From: Heterostelium album PN500 | Lineage: Eukaryota > Evosea > Eumycetozoa > Acytosteliales > Acytosteliaceae | Direction of reading: 5' to 3' | DNA length: 64,000 nt | Assembly: GCF_000004825.1 (NCBI RefSeq) | Contig: NW_008805097.1 | Coordinates: 248,001-312,000, forward strand | In this document: positions 24,601 to 37,544 of the stretch, piece by piece | Numbering within the stretch: position 1 is the first letter of the stretch | Layout of the letters: the number at the start of each line of letters is the position of its first letter | Translations under genes and position numbers: made by a program | The notes under the pieces: generated by a model | The model's database searches: none | What the model was told of the DNA's origin: nothing | The model's input: the letters and a program-made list of their open reading frames with translations, nothing else

Positions 24601-25829
24601 GTCATGCCAGAGTTGTTGGTCGAGTTGACACGCGCGCCACGCAACACCATATGTCTGATGGCCAGCATCGATCCAATGATTGAAACACGATGAAGAATAC
24701 TGTTTCCATTGGAATCGCGCATGTTGATATCCTCCTGATTGATCAATGTTTTAATTTCCTCTTGGACGAGTACAGCGTGAAGAAGAGGACGTTCTCCCAT
24801 TGAAGAAGGTGATTTCTGACGAATTGGTCGTTGAATTCGATTACGTATCAGAGGGACAGATGTACTACGATGTGATTTACGTCCACTACCACTGCCATTA
24901 CCATTTGAATTTGATGATGATGAAGTAGACAATGGTGATGATGGTGCCAATTGTATTTGAATCTGTGGAGTTGTTGGTGAGTTGGGAACCGTTGAATTTC
25001 CAACGTTATTACCATTGTTGTTGTTATTGTTATTGTTGATATTATTGAGTAAAGTTTGATCTTGTTTTGATATTGAGGCTGCATTAATGAATTCAGGTGA
25101 TAGTTTGTCATTTTCCATATTTGTACTATTGGAACTAGATTGAAGTGGTGGTGACTTTGATAGTCCGGTATTATTTCTTGCACCAAGCTCGATTTGGCAG
25201 TCGTCCAACATTGGTGTGGATGGTGGTGAAGTAGAGACTGCTCTATTCTCAAGTGCCGGTGTTGTTACAGTGTGTGATGTTGTTGTAGTAGACGTACTAC
25301 TAGTTGTCTTGAAAATAACTGGACTGTCCATAGCTGCAGATGATGATTGTTGTGGCTGTGTTTGTGATTGTTGTGGTTGTGGTGTTGGTGTTGAATTGGA
25401 TGGTTGTTGAACTTGTTGTGGTTGTGATTTATTTAAATCATCCATAATATAATCGGAAGAAGAAGTGTTGTTGGTACTACAAATATTATTTGAAATTTGA
25501 TCAATTGTATTGTTGTTAGGTGGTGATGATGAAGTATTATTATTGCTGTTTGAATCTTGTTCTGGCACCAGAATAATTGGTTGTGTGAAAGAGGAAGACA
25601 TGGTTGTGGTGGTGTTGAGTGGAGTTTCCAATCTCGGTGAAATAACAAGCAGTTCTGGAACTAGAAAATTGTGCTCTGTGATGGTTGTTGTTGTGGTTGT
25701 AGTGGTTGTCTTTGTGGTCATAGTTGCCAAACAAGGTGATAGTGGTAATCCAGGTGGTTGTTGTTGTTGCGGTAGTGTTGTTGTTGAATTCTTTTCAAAT
25801 TCTGAATTACTATTTTTATCCATCATCAT
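21640..25829 (-). CDS. Ankyrin-repeat and double BTB/POZ protein with apparent one-base frameshift
   Basis: Two exons, 25829-23982 and 23896-21640, with a GTAAGT intron. The N-terminal 340 residues are Ser/Thr/Asn-rich. About seven ankyrin repeats follow (for example TPLHYAACANPQSVEVLLYYG, split by inserts). Then comes a first BTB domain (DLVFIIDGRDIFAHSIML) interrupted by about 110 low-complexity residues, a second BTB (ADVTIIYDGGQVVLAHSVIL) and an Asn-rich tail. Similar ankyrin-BTB proteins serve as CUL3 adaptors (inference). Exon 2 is one base too long: the frame giving DNKGRLPLHLAALGGHSRV after the acceptor is not the frame used by the rest. The frames meet around a GGG run (CCC at 23819-23821 on the plus strand); with one base fewer the ankyrin pattern continues and the protein is 1367 residues. 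Confidence 0.8.
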
Positions 25830-28800
25830 TTATTATATTATTTTTATTATTAATTTTAAATTTGTATATTTTATAATTTCTATTTATTATTTTACAAATT
25901 TATATAACTAATAAACAGTTAATTGATTGATTGGATTGATTTTGAATAAAATTAAAAAAAATATTATAATAAAAATAATTTTACTGGTAAAAAAAAAGAA
26001 AAAAAAAACTGGAAATATAACTATAATACTGTTCCTGGTTTTGACTACTTAATACATTCAATAATATTAAATATTAGATATTAATATTATTTGTTGCGTT
26101 GTAATGTTATAAAAGTTTTAAAAAAAACTATTTTCTATATTTTTGTTATTCTATTCAATTGAAAATAAATAAATAAGTAAGTAAAAAATGTTAATTGTTT
26201 GTTATTATTATATTATTTGTAATGCTATGTTTGGACTGATTAATTTAATTGAGTGGATGGATTAATAAAATAGGCTATTTAAAAAAATAATATTAAAGTA
26301 GTAGTGTAGAGTAGTTGGAATCAAATCAGTTTATTATTTGTAAGTACTTATACTACAAATAATATAATTAATTTTATAACTATTCAATATTATTAGTAAT
26401 GATTTGAATGTTATTGGATGATTATTTGATTTGGTTGATTTGATTGATTCCAATTGAGATGGATGATGATGATGATGATAATGAGTGATAATATCAGTTT
26501 TGTTTTGTTGTTTTTGATTTATATAATAATTTATACATGTGTTTATTTATTTATTTTATAAAAAATATATTTTATTTGATTTTAATGTAATATAAATATT
26601 TTTGATTTGATCAATAGTGTGAGTGAGTGAGATGAGAATAGTGAGGTGTGTTACTTTCTATGTTTTTTATCACATTTTATTTGTTTGTCTGTTGTCTGTT
26701 TGTATATCATAAAATCTGATGATTATTTATATGCAGGTATGCATGAATATGTAGGTATAGGTCAAACAAAAGGTTGGAACGGAATGTTTTCTGAAAGAAA
26801 GAGCGAGTGTTATGTTATATTATGTTATTGAAAGAAAAGAAATGGACTTTAATGGTTTTAAATGCCCACCATCCATTCACACCATTTAATATATTATAAT
26901 GGTAAATATAGTAAATAACACAGGTAGATTATAAATATCATCAACTTTTGAATGCTCATGAATATAAAAACAATCTATAAAATATAATCAGAAAAGAAAC
27001 AACATACACTATTCTCTTATATTATCTATTGTCCTTTTATTTCTTTTGTTTGTTTTTATCTCTCTTCTGATTATAACTATTTGTATGATAATGGTGATAA
27101 TGATAAAACTTGACTTGATGATGATAATACTTGATGATGATGATGTTAATAAGACAAACAACAATAATTAATAATTGATGAGTTTGTTTGTAAATCTTTT
27201 ATAAAGTAATTAAAAACCAAAAACAAAATAAAAAAGAACACCATATAGAAACACATTGATCAAGCGCACACACATCTACTCCCAACAAACAAACAATCAA
27301 ATTATGATATATTATAAATTTAATACAAATATGGTAATTTGTGAATTAATATTATATTAAAGTTTTTGGTCAATATTTGAATTTGTGTTGGTGTGCTCAT
27401 CTATCTCACCTTTTCATGGGTGGTGTCACTTTCAATTTTGAAATCGAATAACCATTTAAATAAGTTTGTTGATATAAACAATGTATATATAAAAACAAGA
27501 ACAAGTACTTGCTGTTAATAATACTACGCGGCCACCACAACAATATTATTACCATCAAACATTTTCAACTATAGTATGGTAGTAGTTAAATTCTTTTTTT
27601 TTTTATTTTTAAATTCAAAACACTGAAAATCTTGTTGTTGATCAACAAACTAACAAACAACAATCATTCAATTATGTATACACCCACAAACATCAGGCAA
27701 TCAAACAATATATTTATAACTACAAAACAACAGTGTATGATGGATATAGATGAACAATATATTGTTATGATGTGTATTTGTGTTGTTGGGTGAACAGAGG
27801 AGGTGTTGTTGTTGATAACAATTTTTGATGATACTGAAAAAAAGAGAAGGTGTGTGTGTGTGTTGGTGGTGATGTATGAGAGTGATACGATTACCCCATC
27901 CTCTCTCTCTACTTTCTATTTACTATTAGTAGTAATAAGTACTCATGTGATGATGGTGCTTATTCTTTTAGTTGGTGATGGTGGTAGAGTTAAGTATATG
28001 TATTATTGGGTATGATTAGTGATAATCGACTAAATTGGATCTACTTTTGTTTTAATTAGTACTGACAAAACTTAAGAAAATGTAATATGGTTATTTCAAT
28101 TCCATTAAATAGCATTGCAACAATAATAATAACCTTTAACAACCAAAAATTTAAAATATAATAAAAACTTTTTAATGTTAAATCAAATTGTGTGTTTAAA
28201 CATAAAGAGAGTGTGCAAATGTTTTGATTTGGTTTGGTTTGTCTTTTGGAATGTTTTTGTGGTTTGTTGGTTGTCGTTATTCATTTTAGTTTGGATGGAT
28301 TGTTCTGGATTGATTATCTCTGTTCTAATCTGTCTATTTAAATGAAATTTATAACATAAAAAAAAAAATGGAAATAATATAAAACAATCAAATAAATGAA
28401 AGATTTATAAATAATTTTTTATATATTCTTAATTTTCGTGATTGTGTGTGAATATGTGTGTCAAATGAAGATATCTGATGCATCATAGCAAAACTATACT
28501 ATACAATTAATGATATAATTGAGATTTGGTTTGATTTGATCTGTTTTGAATTCGTTTATTTCACAAAATGAAATGACATTGAATTAATGTGGAATAGAAT
28601 ATAACTAATAACATTGAATAATTATTATGCTACAATGAGACTCATTGTTTTTCATATGATATTGAAATAAATCATTATCGTTAATATCTATATAGTATTG
28701 TTGTTGTGTCTCACATGTTCTAAGAAATATAATGTATTTGTTGATGCCATGAATCATGCATGCATGGTGTTGATGTTGTTGGTTACATCTGATGCACTAA

Positions 28801-29956
28801 AACTTGCATTGCTTGTCGTCGCCCATTAAAATTGGTCAAATGCAACAAAAAACAAAAAAACACACAAATTGAATTTTCGTCTGCAAGGTCAACTATTATT
28901 ATCTATAATTACAAATAACTCTATGCTTACTTTTTCTCTAAAAACTAAACTAAAATCTATCTGTCTTGTCTTTTTTATGAAAACTATATTCACTTTAATT
29001 AATAGTAGTTTATGTTTATTTTATTATTGATACAATTATTGTAATATTACAAAACTAAATTAATTTATCGTTGTTATTTAATCTTTGTTTTTCATAGTTA
29101 TTATATGCAGATTAATTTATTATTTATTTGTACACTATCAAGCTATTTAAGTTTTTAATAAAATTTCTTCTTAAAAATCAGTTGATCAATTTTGTTTTAT
29201 AAAAAAAAAAAAAACTTTTTTTAAAAAAAAAAAAAAACAAAAAGGTGCATAAATGCAACCAATCATCTCGCTGTTCTGTTCGTCAATCAAACATACCAGA
29301 TCAGACAACACAGTTTGGTTTGATCTATCTAAAAATTATTAATAAGACATACAAAGATAAACCTTTCTTGATTTGAAATCGCGATTCCTAAAAAGTAAAA
29401 CGAATGTCACTTTTATTAGGTCCTCCACTTTTTTTTTTTTTTTACAAACTTTTTTTGTTCAATCACAAATCACGGCTGCATCCAATATTAGACCAATTTG
29501 TTTTTTCTTGAGATCGTTGAAAAAAATAGGGTGAATTTTCAAAAAAACAATAAAAAATAGAAATAAATTAAAATAAATTAAATTTAAATTAAATGAGGTC
29601 AATGTTTGTAGTGTGTTTTTTTTTTTTTTTAAAGTGTGAGCTTCATAATAAGTTTAATGATTTAAATTCTTTAATTTTCATAAAAATTAACATCATTGTA
29701 AGAATAATTGATAAACCTATAACAGTTAAATATTATCATTATTCCTTCAGAAATCAGCAAACACCATACCATCAGATCGATCGAATAATCACTTTTTTTT
29801 AAAAAAACAAAAAATTAATTTTTTTCATTTTTCCCTTGTCTAAAATTTCCATCTAGATTTAATTTAAAAATTTAGTAATATCCATTTTCATTTAGTAGTA
29901 ATAGTAACAATCAATATATACATATAAGTTAAAGAAAGAATAATAGAATAACAATA
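25830..29956. other. Intergenic 4.1 kb, no gene seen
   Basis: This is the largest gene-free stretch. It is AT-rich, with TGAT and GAT-type microsatellites (26460-26480, 27115-27145), scattered CA/TG-rich patches and long poly-A/T runs. Open frames are short and low-complexity. As it lies between the divergent starts of the ankyrin-BTB and TPR-like genes it may hold long regulatory regions for both. No tRNA- or snRNA-like motif was recognised. Confidence 0.5.
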
Positions 29957-30511
29957 ATGTCAAGTCCATCAAGTTCAACAGCAGCAGCACCAATTAGAAA
30001 AAAGTCAATTTTGGCACCACCCATAAGATTGTTGGAGAGTCTATCGACTATCAATCAAGACGATCATGGAAATACACCGAGACCATCGAAATCGATGTTG
30101 CTGTTCATCAGTGGAATGCAATCGTTCACTAAGGACGGTGGAAAGACCGCCGAGGAGAAACTGACCAAGGCCAACGACGAAGCGGTCAAGTCGGCCGACA
30201 CCGAAGAGATGGCAGTGACAGCACTCGGTCTTGGCTATTGCTACTCGTTCGAGAGCGAGAAGTTGGAGCGATCACTCGAGCACTATCAACACTCACTGTC
30301 GCTCTGGAAGAAGTTGCACTCGGCACAATCGATCAAATTGATAGGATTGCTCGGCGACATCTCTGTAATACAACTACAACTCAACCAGAAACAACCGGCA
30401 CTTAACACCCTATTAGAGTGTCAGAACATCTACAAACATGCCAACCAAGATAAATCAACCAACCAAGAATATCAATCACTTCAAGATGCAATTAAAAAGT
30501 TACAACAATAA
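29957..30511 (+). CDS. Small TPR-like protein
   Basis: Single exon, 184 residues. After a Ser/Ala/Pro-rich leader and a stretch with TPRPSKSMLLFISGMQSF, the rest is helical with the alternation of tetratricopeptide repeats: AEEKLTKANDEAVKSADTEE, ALGLGYCYSFESEKLERSLE, HYQHSLSLWKKL, LIGLLGDISVIQLQLNQKQP, ALNTLLECQNIYKHA. This gives about three TPR-like units, suggesting a protein-binding scaffold. Codon use is C/G-ending, much like the housekeeping genes nearby, which supports expression. No signal peptide or membrane segment. Partner and function are unknown. Confidence 0.75.
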   Translation: MSSPSSSTAAAPIRKKSILAPPIRLLESLSTINQDDHGNTPRPSKSMLLFISGMQSFTKDGGKTAEEKLTKANDEAVKSADTEEMAVTALGLGYCYSFESEKLERSLEHYQHSLSLWKKLHSAQSIKLIGLLGDISVIQLQLNQKQPALNTLLECQNIYKHANQDKSTNQEYQSLQDAIKKLQQ

Positions 30512-31662
30512 TAATAATAATAATATTAAAAATATAAAAACTAACGTAAAATAAATGTAAAATAATATAAATAAAATATAAACGAAATATAAATATAATT
30601 TCGATCAAATATATAAATAAAAAGTTAAATATATATATATATATATAATATAAAAATCAAATACAAAACTAGTTTAGTATTAAAAGTATTAAGGATATCA
30701 AAAGTCATTTAATTAATGTTGTCTTATCAACCTTATAAACATATAAATATAAAAAGAATATCAATAATAATCATTTAATATAACATACAAGTAGAGAGAG
30801 TTGTAAAAATAAGAATACATTCATAAAAATAATGTCTAAAAGAAAAACACATAAATAACAAATAAAAGTTGAAGTTCAACAAGGGCATGCTGCACACAAA
30901 GAATATAAAAAAACTAATCATAGATTATAAATATATAAATAAACAATACAATACAAAACAAACATCATTTATAGATATATAAAATTATTATTATTAAAAT
31001 AAATAAATAAAAATCAAGAAAAAAAATAAAATAAAAAAAACAAATAAATATCATATCATAAGTTAGTTAGGAGAATAAATGGAATAGTAACCGTTACTTT
31101 GATTCACCCAAAGTTTTTTGCGTTTTGGCAAAAAAAATATTTAAATATTTAAAAAATTTTATTTTTGAATTTTGTTTTTTTAAAAATTTTTGTTATGATG
31201 ATCATATTATTGAAAAAGAAATAAAAGTTAAGGTTTGCTTTTTCATATTTCATTTCATTTCATTCAAAACATAACATAAACAGATAGATATAGATAATTA
31301 GAAAGTTAGATTTAGTTAGTTAGAATAGCTATAGAAATAATAGGTTGTTTGTTATTACTTTCAAAAGAGTCTTTATCATTATTATCTTGTTTTTTAGTTT
31401 TAGTTTTTTTTTATTTTTTATTTTTACACATTTTTGAAAAAAAAAGTTTAAAATTTGGATTTTATTGATTCAAAAATAAATTATTTATATAAATATATAT
31501 TTAAACATTAGTAATATAGATATAGTTAGATTGGAAATATAGAGATCTAATTAGATTTGAATTCAAAGAAAAGAAAAATATTTGAAAAAGTAGAGATTAA
31601 TAAACTTTTTTTGGTAGTTTAAAGGAAAATTTTTCAATCCTTGAAGATTAGTTTAGTTAGAG
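30512..31662. other. Intergenic 1.15 kb
   Basis: Extremely A-rich spacer with an (AT)n run near 30630-30645 and repeated CATTT units (31242-31263). No coding or RNA gene seen; the last 150 bp presumably form the SPT5 leader. Confidence 0.55.
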
Positions 31663-34600
31663 ATGTCGAGTGGAGATGAACATGACGATCATTTAGATGA
31701 TGAATACGATGATCAATTAGATGAGGAGGGAGACGATGACTATGAAGATGACGACGAAGACGAGGAGGAGGAGGAAGAAGAGGAACGTCCAAAGAAGAAA
31801 GGAAAGACAAGTTCTTCCAGTAGCAGCAGCAGCAAAGGCAGAGGATCGAGAAGCAGCAAAAAGAAGGACAAACGAAAGAGTGGAATGGAGTCGCTTTTCG
31901 AAGGTGAAGCGGAGGAAGGCGATGAAGACGAATACGAAGACGAGGAGTATGGCGATGAATATGAAGAGGCAGAGGAAGCGAGAAAACAGATGAAAGAGCG
32001 GTCGTCGATGAGCACCTATCGTGGTTCCATCGCCAAGTCGGACGACCAGATCGAGCGTGACTTGGAGGAGATCGCCATGGACTATGAGCGTCGTGAGACC
32101 GAGGACGTCTACGACGACGACAGCTACGCTGAGGAGGGATTGCCTCCCCAGAGTTACTGGCGTCTCAAGTGCAAGGTCGGCGAGGAGAAGTCGTTTGTGG
32201 CGTCGATGCTCCAGAAGTTCCTGAACAACGAGTCCGGTCCCGTAGCCGAACGAATCTTGATAAAGTCGGTGCTCGCACCCAATCATCTGCCGGGACACGT
32301 CTATATCGAGGCGGCACGTGAAATGCACGTCAAACAGGCGATCCGAGGAATGCCCTCGATTATTCATTCCGGCATGATGCTCATCCCGCTCAAAGACATG
32401 ATTGAGATTCTCTCGACCAATCGCAAGTCCACCAATTTGCCTAATGGAACATGGGTGCGTTGCAAGCTTGGCAAGTACAAGGATGACATTGGACAGGTCA
32501 CCGACTACAAGGGCGACACCGGTCGTTGCACCGTCAAGCTGATTCCGCGTATCGACATGGCCGGTCCGACTGCTTCCGCTGGCGCCAGCGGCAACTCTGG
32601 AGCGCCCGACGAGAAGAAGCGTAAGAAGATTCGTCCACCACAAGTGTTTTTCAATTACAACGACCTCTCAGCGAAAGGCTACGATATAGCAAAGAAGCAG
32701 GATTCCTCCTATTTGATGGGTGGCGAGAAATATTACAATGGATTCCTTCTCAAGGTGATGAGAGTGCGTAGTTTGATTACGGACGGTGTCGTTCCATCGC
32801 TCGAGGAGCTACAGAAATTCCAGAACCGTCCTGAAGTTGAAAACGACGGATATGGCGATGACAGCGAACAGCCATCCACCATGAACAGCATTCTCGACGC
32901 ACAAATCATTCCCAAAGTGGCAGCTCGTCCCATTAATTTCAGTAAAGGTGATACCGTCAAAGTAATCGAAGGTGATCTAAAGAATCTTATGGGTATAGTT
33001 GATTCCGTCGATGATAAATCAGTTGCTGTATTACCATTACATGATTCTCTTTCAGTAAGTAGTTTTACTATAGTTAGTTAAACTAAATCAATATATTAAT
33101 TAACATTTTCATTATTATTATTTTCAGGAAATTTTAATTTTCCATCCATCAGAGTTACAGAAATACTTTAAGATTGGTGATCATGTAAAGGTTATTTCAG
33201 GTAGATATGAAGGTGAAACTGGTTTGGTTTTGCGTGTCGAAGATATTGCTGCTGTGTTGTTGTCAGATTTGACAATCACTGAAATCAAGGTTAGACCACA
33301 GGATCTTCAAGAATGTACAGAGATTGCAACTGGAAAGTTAGAACTTGGAAATTATGAATTACATGATCTTGTACAAATTACGTATGTCTTTATTGTTTAT
33401 ATTGATTTCAAAAGATATGTTATATTAATTCATTTATTATTATCTTTATTTTTTTAATTTTGAAAAGTCCACAAAAAGTAGGAATTATTGTTAAAGTAGA
33501 AAGAGATTCATTCAAGATTTTAGATGAGAATTCAAATGTAACAACAGTTAAATTACAAGAGGTTGGAAATAAGAGAAGAACGAAATCCATTACCACTTTG
33601 GATACTCATCACAACACTCTCAATGCCAATGATGTGGTCGAGGTGATCGATGGTCAGTATCGTGGCAAACAGGGTGTCATTTTACATATTTCCAGAAACT
33701 TTTTGTTCCTAAAGAGCAAGGATGTTTTTGAGAATGGTGGTATCTTTGTGGTTCGTGCCAACTATTGTTCGTTACTCGGTGGCTCCAAGAATAAGACAAT
33801 GCCATCGTTCCAGTCACCGTCTAACAGTGGTGGTGGTGGACAACGTGGAAGCTATGGAGATCGTGGTGGCGGTCGTGGTGGATATAACAATAATAATAGC
33901 GGAGGTGGCGGCGGTGGTGGAGGACGTGGAGGTGGCAGAGGTCGGGGTCGTGACGACAGTCCACTCCACAAGACTGTAACTATAAAGACTGGTTCCTGGA
34001 AGGGTTATGTTGGTATCGTGCGTGAGTGCACCGACACCATGGTACAAGTCGAACTCCAAACCAACTCCAGACGTATCAATGTACAAAGAAACAATATATT
34101 GCTGCCAGGCGAGCGTCTACACCAACAGACTCAATCGAACGACTGGGACAGCTCCTCGCAGATCTACTTGGCGAGTCGCACGCCAATGCGCGAGGAGAAT
34201 CCGGCAATGACACCGATGAGAATAAACACACCCGCCCGAAACCAATCGTCCGATCCTTGGGGATCGCAAACTCCACATCGTGGTTCATCGATGTACGACG
34301 ACGACAACCAGAATTCGACTCCAGCCGACTACTACGGAACGACACCGGGCACCAACTTTAGTTATTCCTCACCCTTTACACCCTCGAACGACTACTCACA
34401 CCGCAATGAAAACTACACACCCATCAACCTACCGACACCATCTTTCGACACACCAACACCATCATATATCAGTTCGTACGAACAGCCGACCCCGACGGGC
34501 AACGACAACGTGCCACCCTCGCCATTCACACCGTATGCACCACAGACTCCGGCCACACCATCGACACCGTCGATCGACGAGCAAGACGACGACCTCGAAG

Positions 34601-34938
34601 GCACCCCATGGAAGGGAACCGAGATTGAAGTCACATTCAAGCCGGGCACCGAGCACAGCGGACAGACTGCAGTCGTCAAGGAGTGCAAAGACGGTATTGT
34701 CACTGTCGAGCTGGCCGACGGCAAATTCGTCAAGAACGTATCTCAAGAGATATTGGAGCTTGTTCAGCCAGCCAAGAAAGAACGTGTCGTCGTCATCAAA
34801 GGTCAATACATTGGTAGCACTGGTACACTCTTTGTAATTTCACCGGGTAGCACTATATCGGGTATCGTTAAAATGGATTCTAATTCAGATTTCAAAGTTT
34901 TCAAAATGGGTCATCTTGGAAAATCCGTTGTCCAATAA
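31663..34938 (+). CDS. spt5: Transcription elongation factor SPT5 (DSIF large subunit)
   Basis: Three exons, 31663-33054, 33128-33381 and 33468-34938, phases matching; 1038 residues. SPT5 with SPT4 forms DSIF, which clamps RNA polymerase II and controls pausing and elongation. Visible order: a strongly acidic N-terminus (Asp/Glu runs, 1-160); the NGN domain (about 163-250, SYWRLKCKVGEEKSFVASML) that pairs with SPT4; serial KOW domains (near 260, 425, 480, 595, 718, and two at the C-terminus), each with the G-x-Y/W-x-G-x-x-G core; an RGG-like Gly/Arg tract (about 665-715); and a Thr-Pro-rich repeat region (about 760-930) equivalent to the CTR phosphorylated by CDK9-type kinases. Here the CTR lies between KOW domains, as in animals. 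Exon 1 is notably GC-rich. Confidence 0.96.
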
Positions 34939-35613
34939 ATTAAAAATATCAAATATTTTTTATTAGAAATTAATTGAATTTAAATGTATTCGAATGTATA
35001 TTATTTCTCAAAAAATAACAATTAATTATTTCAAAGAATAGATAGATGCAGTCTTTTAGATTTGTCAAACTTTAGTTTTCAAAACTTTATTAAGATTCAT
35101 GACTTTAGTTGTTTTTTTTTTAATTTGATCGGAAACATTTCGTAGGAATGGTTGCAACTTAGGTTCTTCATCTAAGTCAATAGAATTGATTCAATTCTTA
35201 AAATGATTTTTCTATATAATTTATAAATTAAATTAAATAAATAAATATCTTGAATATAAATAAACCAAAAATGAAAAATCTATTTGTTTCAAAATTTAAA
35301 ATAATAATTGATCAAAAATCTACTTCTTTTTTTATTTTAATATAAAAGAAATCAACAAGTTTATTTTCCAATTTACATAAATAAATTAATATCTTTTTTT
35401 ATTCTCTTCTATTTATTTTACACAATGAAAAATAGTGTGAACAAAATTGAATATTTCGTGTGTTTGTTTTTATCACTTGTGAACTTGAAACAAAAATACA
35501 CAAAATCTATCTTTTACTAAATATTCTTATGTAGATTGTTATTTCATCTACATCTTATTGTTATAAATAAATGTATATTAGATATATTTTATTGTTTTAA
35601 TAAACAACCAATA
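34939..35613. other. Intergenic 0.67 kb
   Basis: AT-rich spacer between SPT5 and a secreted orphan. Poly-T and poly-A tracts; no further gene seen. Confidence 0.55.
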
Positions 35614-36105
35614 ATGAATTGTTATCAACAAATTTTTATTAATTTCATAGTTTTATTTTTAGTATTTAGATGTTGTGATGCAACATTGGTACCTTTGGTA
35701 GATAGGATTGTAGGTCACCTAAAAGAAGCAGATGCTATAAAGATATGGGCAGAAGATGATCAGGGCAAACGAGCACAAAAATATGAACTATACAATCATA
35801 TGTTAGAGTTGTACCTAGAGAGCAAAGAGAAAGAGATTAAATCGATCGTTGGTCCCTATGTCATTGGTGGCAGAATGGTTCTCTCCGGTAAAGAGTATAC
35901 TCAAACGATTGCACGTGATTCAATGGCCACCGTTTTCATTGACATGCTAAGTAAAGTTAACTCTCTGGTCAACGGACAAAGCTTTAGACTATCAAATTTT
36001 AACTATACAACAACACTGGATCCACCATACGGAAAGCTGGAAAAAGAAATCAATATTCTAGGTTTTAAACATAAACCAACTAAATTTGCTAATCAATTAC
36101 ATTAA
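35614..36105 (+). CDS. Predicted secreted protein, unknown family
   Basis: Single exon of 163 residues. The ATG at 35614 is chosen because it starts a clean signal peptide (MNCYQQIFINFIVLFLVFRC, cleavage probably after CCDA); upstream in-frame codons would disturb it. The mature part (about 140 residues) has a helical, charged first half (ADAIKIWAEDDQGKRAQKYE, MLELYLESKEKEIKSIVG) and a second half with GGRMVLSGKEYTQTIARDS and NFNYTTTLDPPYGKLE. There is an N-glycosylation sequon (NYT) and no further cysteine. I recognise no domain. It is followed 200 bp downstream by the RNF121-like gene on the same strand. Confidence 0.7.
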   Translation: MNCYQQIFINFIVLFLVFRCCDATLVPLVDRIVGHLKEADAIKIWAEDDQGKRAQKYELYNHMLELYLESKEKEIKSIVGPYVIGGRMVLSGKEYTQTIARDSMATVFIDMLSKVNSLVNGQSFRLSNFNYTTTLDPPYGKLEKEINILGFKHKPTKFANQLH

Positions 36106-36264
36106 TTAATTAAATTAAATAAAAAAAAATTTATATAATATTTAATGAGTCATCGATGATTTCCAATCGATGCAACGATTTTTTTTTTTAGATTATTTTG
36201 ATTCACACACCACCCAACCACAAATTGCAATATATCTAATATTAAGATTTATCTGTATAATATA

Positions 36265-36285
36265 TAGATAGATAGATAGATAGAA
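36265..36285 (+). repeat. GATA microsatellite
   Basis: About five tandem GATA units just before the ATG of the RNF121-like gene, probably in its leader. Confidence 0.7.
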
Positions 36286-36304
36286 TATATAAAGTTAGAT
36301 AGTT

Positions 36305-37456
36305 ATGGATGATCATCAAACACATCATGATGTAGATTCTTCAAATGTGCTTGAGGGTCTAGCAGCGGGTCATGAGGGACACGACCAGCTGCATATGGTG
36401 TTGTTTTTCGCCATTATGTTGACAACTATAGGTTCACAGATTGGTATTATCATTTGGAAGAGTCGATCTCCACAATCGTTCTTGTCGTACTCGTTGGCGA
36501 TGGTCTGGTTGTTCCGTATCATCTGGTGTATCTACAGGCAATACTATATCAATATTGTGCTGTGGTGTCTGTTTACTCTGTTGGTCTACAAACTCTATAG
36601 AATGTCAACGACACAACCACTCGATAGAGACACACCGAAACTAGTGTACATGTGGTTCTTTGTAATCTATATAGTATCGTACTACGTCGCGTGGCTGGGA
36701 ATCATCGGATTCTTCCTAAAGGCATACGCCATCGAAATCCCTATACTGACGTCAAACTTTGATTCATTCATTGTCTGTGGATTATATTATGGTGTACTCG
36801 GTAGAGATTTCGCAGAGATTTGTTCTATTCGTATTGCAAATTTATTAGGTGTAAGTATTTTATTAATTGTAAAAGATCAAGTTGAACTTGTTTTTCTTAT
36901 TTATATTTATTCAATTTCGTATTATTCAATTCATTTAGATTGGTGGATCTAGATTACCAACAACAAAGTTATCAAATAATTATTGTGCAATTTGTACAGG
37001 AAGTTTAGATAATAGTAAACATAATTTCTCAATGGAGTCTACAGCATCCTATGGAGAGAGTATAGCTATCGAAAACAAAGAAAACAATAAACCACACATT
37101 CTAGATGGTGTTATGAATTTACTGTTTAGCAAAAAGAGTTGTAAATTGGCATGTGAACATAGTTTCCATTTATATTGTATAAGAGGATGGGCTTTAGTTG
37201 GAAAGAATAACGTTTGTCCAAATTGTAATGAAAAAGGTAATTATTATTATAACCTATATATCTATTTATAACAATTTATTAACAAATCAAAATCATTGAT
37301 AATAATTTAGTTGATATTAAATCATTTTGTGATAATCCATGGGAAAAGAATTCTTTAATATGGGGTGTTCTATTGGATTCTACCAGATATCTAATTTCTT
37401 GGAATCCAGTTATATTTCTTGGTACCCAAGGTATCATTTATTTATTCGATAGATAG
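36305..37456 (+). CDS. RNF121/RNF175-type multi-pass RING protein
   Basis: Three exons, 36305-36850, 36939-37236 and 37311-37456; phases fit and give 329 residues. The N-terminus has the HEGHDQLHM stretch typical of the RNF121 family. About five membrane segments follow (for example LFFAIMLTTIGSQIGIIIW, LVYMWFFVIYIVSYYVAWLG), then the family motif YYGVLGRDFAEIC. A RING-H2-like finger comes next: CAIC, a 55-residue low-complexity insert, then CEHSFHLYCIRGWALVGKNN and CPNC. After it are the conserved NPWEK and a final hydrophobic segment. RNF121 is an ER/Golgi E3 ligase implicated in membrane protein quality control. The insert between the first and second zinc-ligand pairs is larger than in animals. 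Confidence 0.9.
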
Positions 37457-37544
37457 TAGATAGATAAAAATTTAATTAAACAATTTTATTTTGATGGATT
37501 TAAATATCTTATTTATACAACAATGCAGTTTATTTGTTTATTAT

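Noticed and set aside
26646-28015. Short ORFs in the 4-kb spacer (26646-26831 and 27803-28015)
   Set aside because: Hydrophobic or low-complexity reads of TG- and AT-rich DNA without a plausible domain or splice structure.
31717-32643. 308-codon minus-strand frame opposite SPT5
   Set aside because: Shadow of the GC-rich SPT5 exon; the plus strand has clear NGN and KOW domains.
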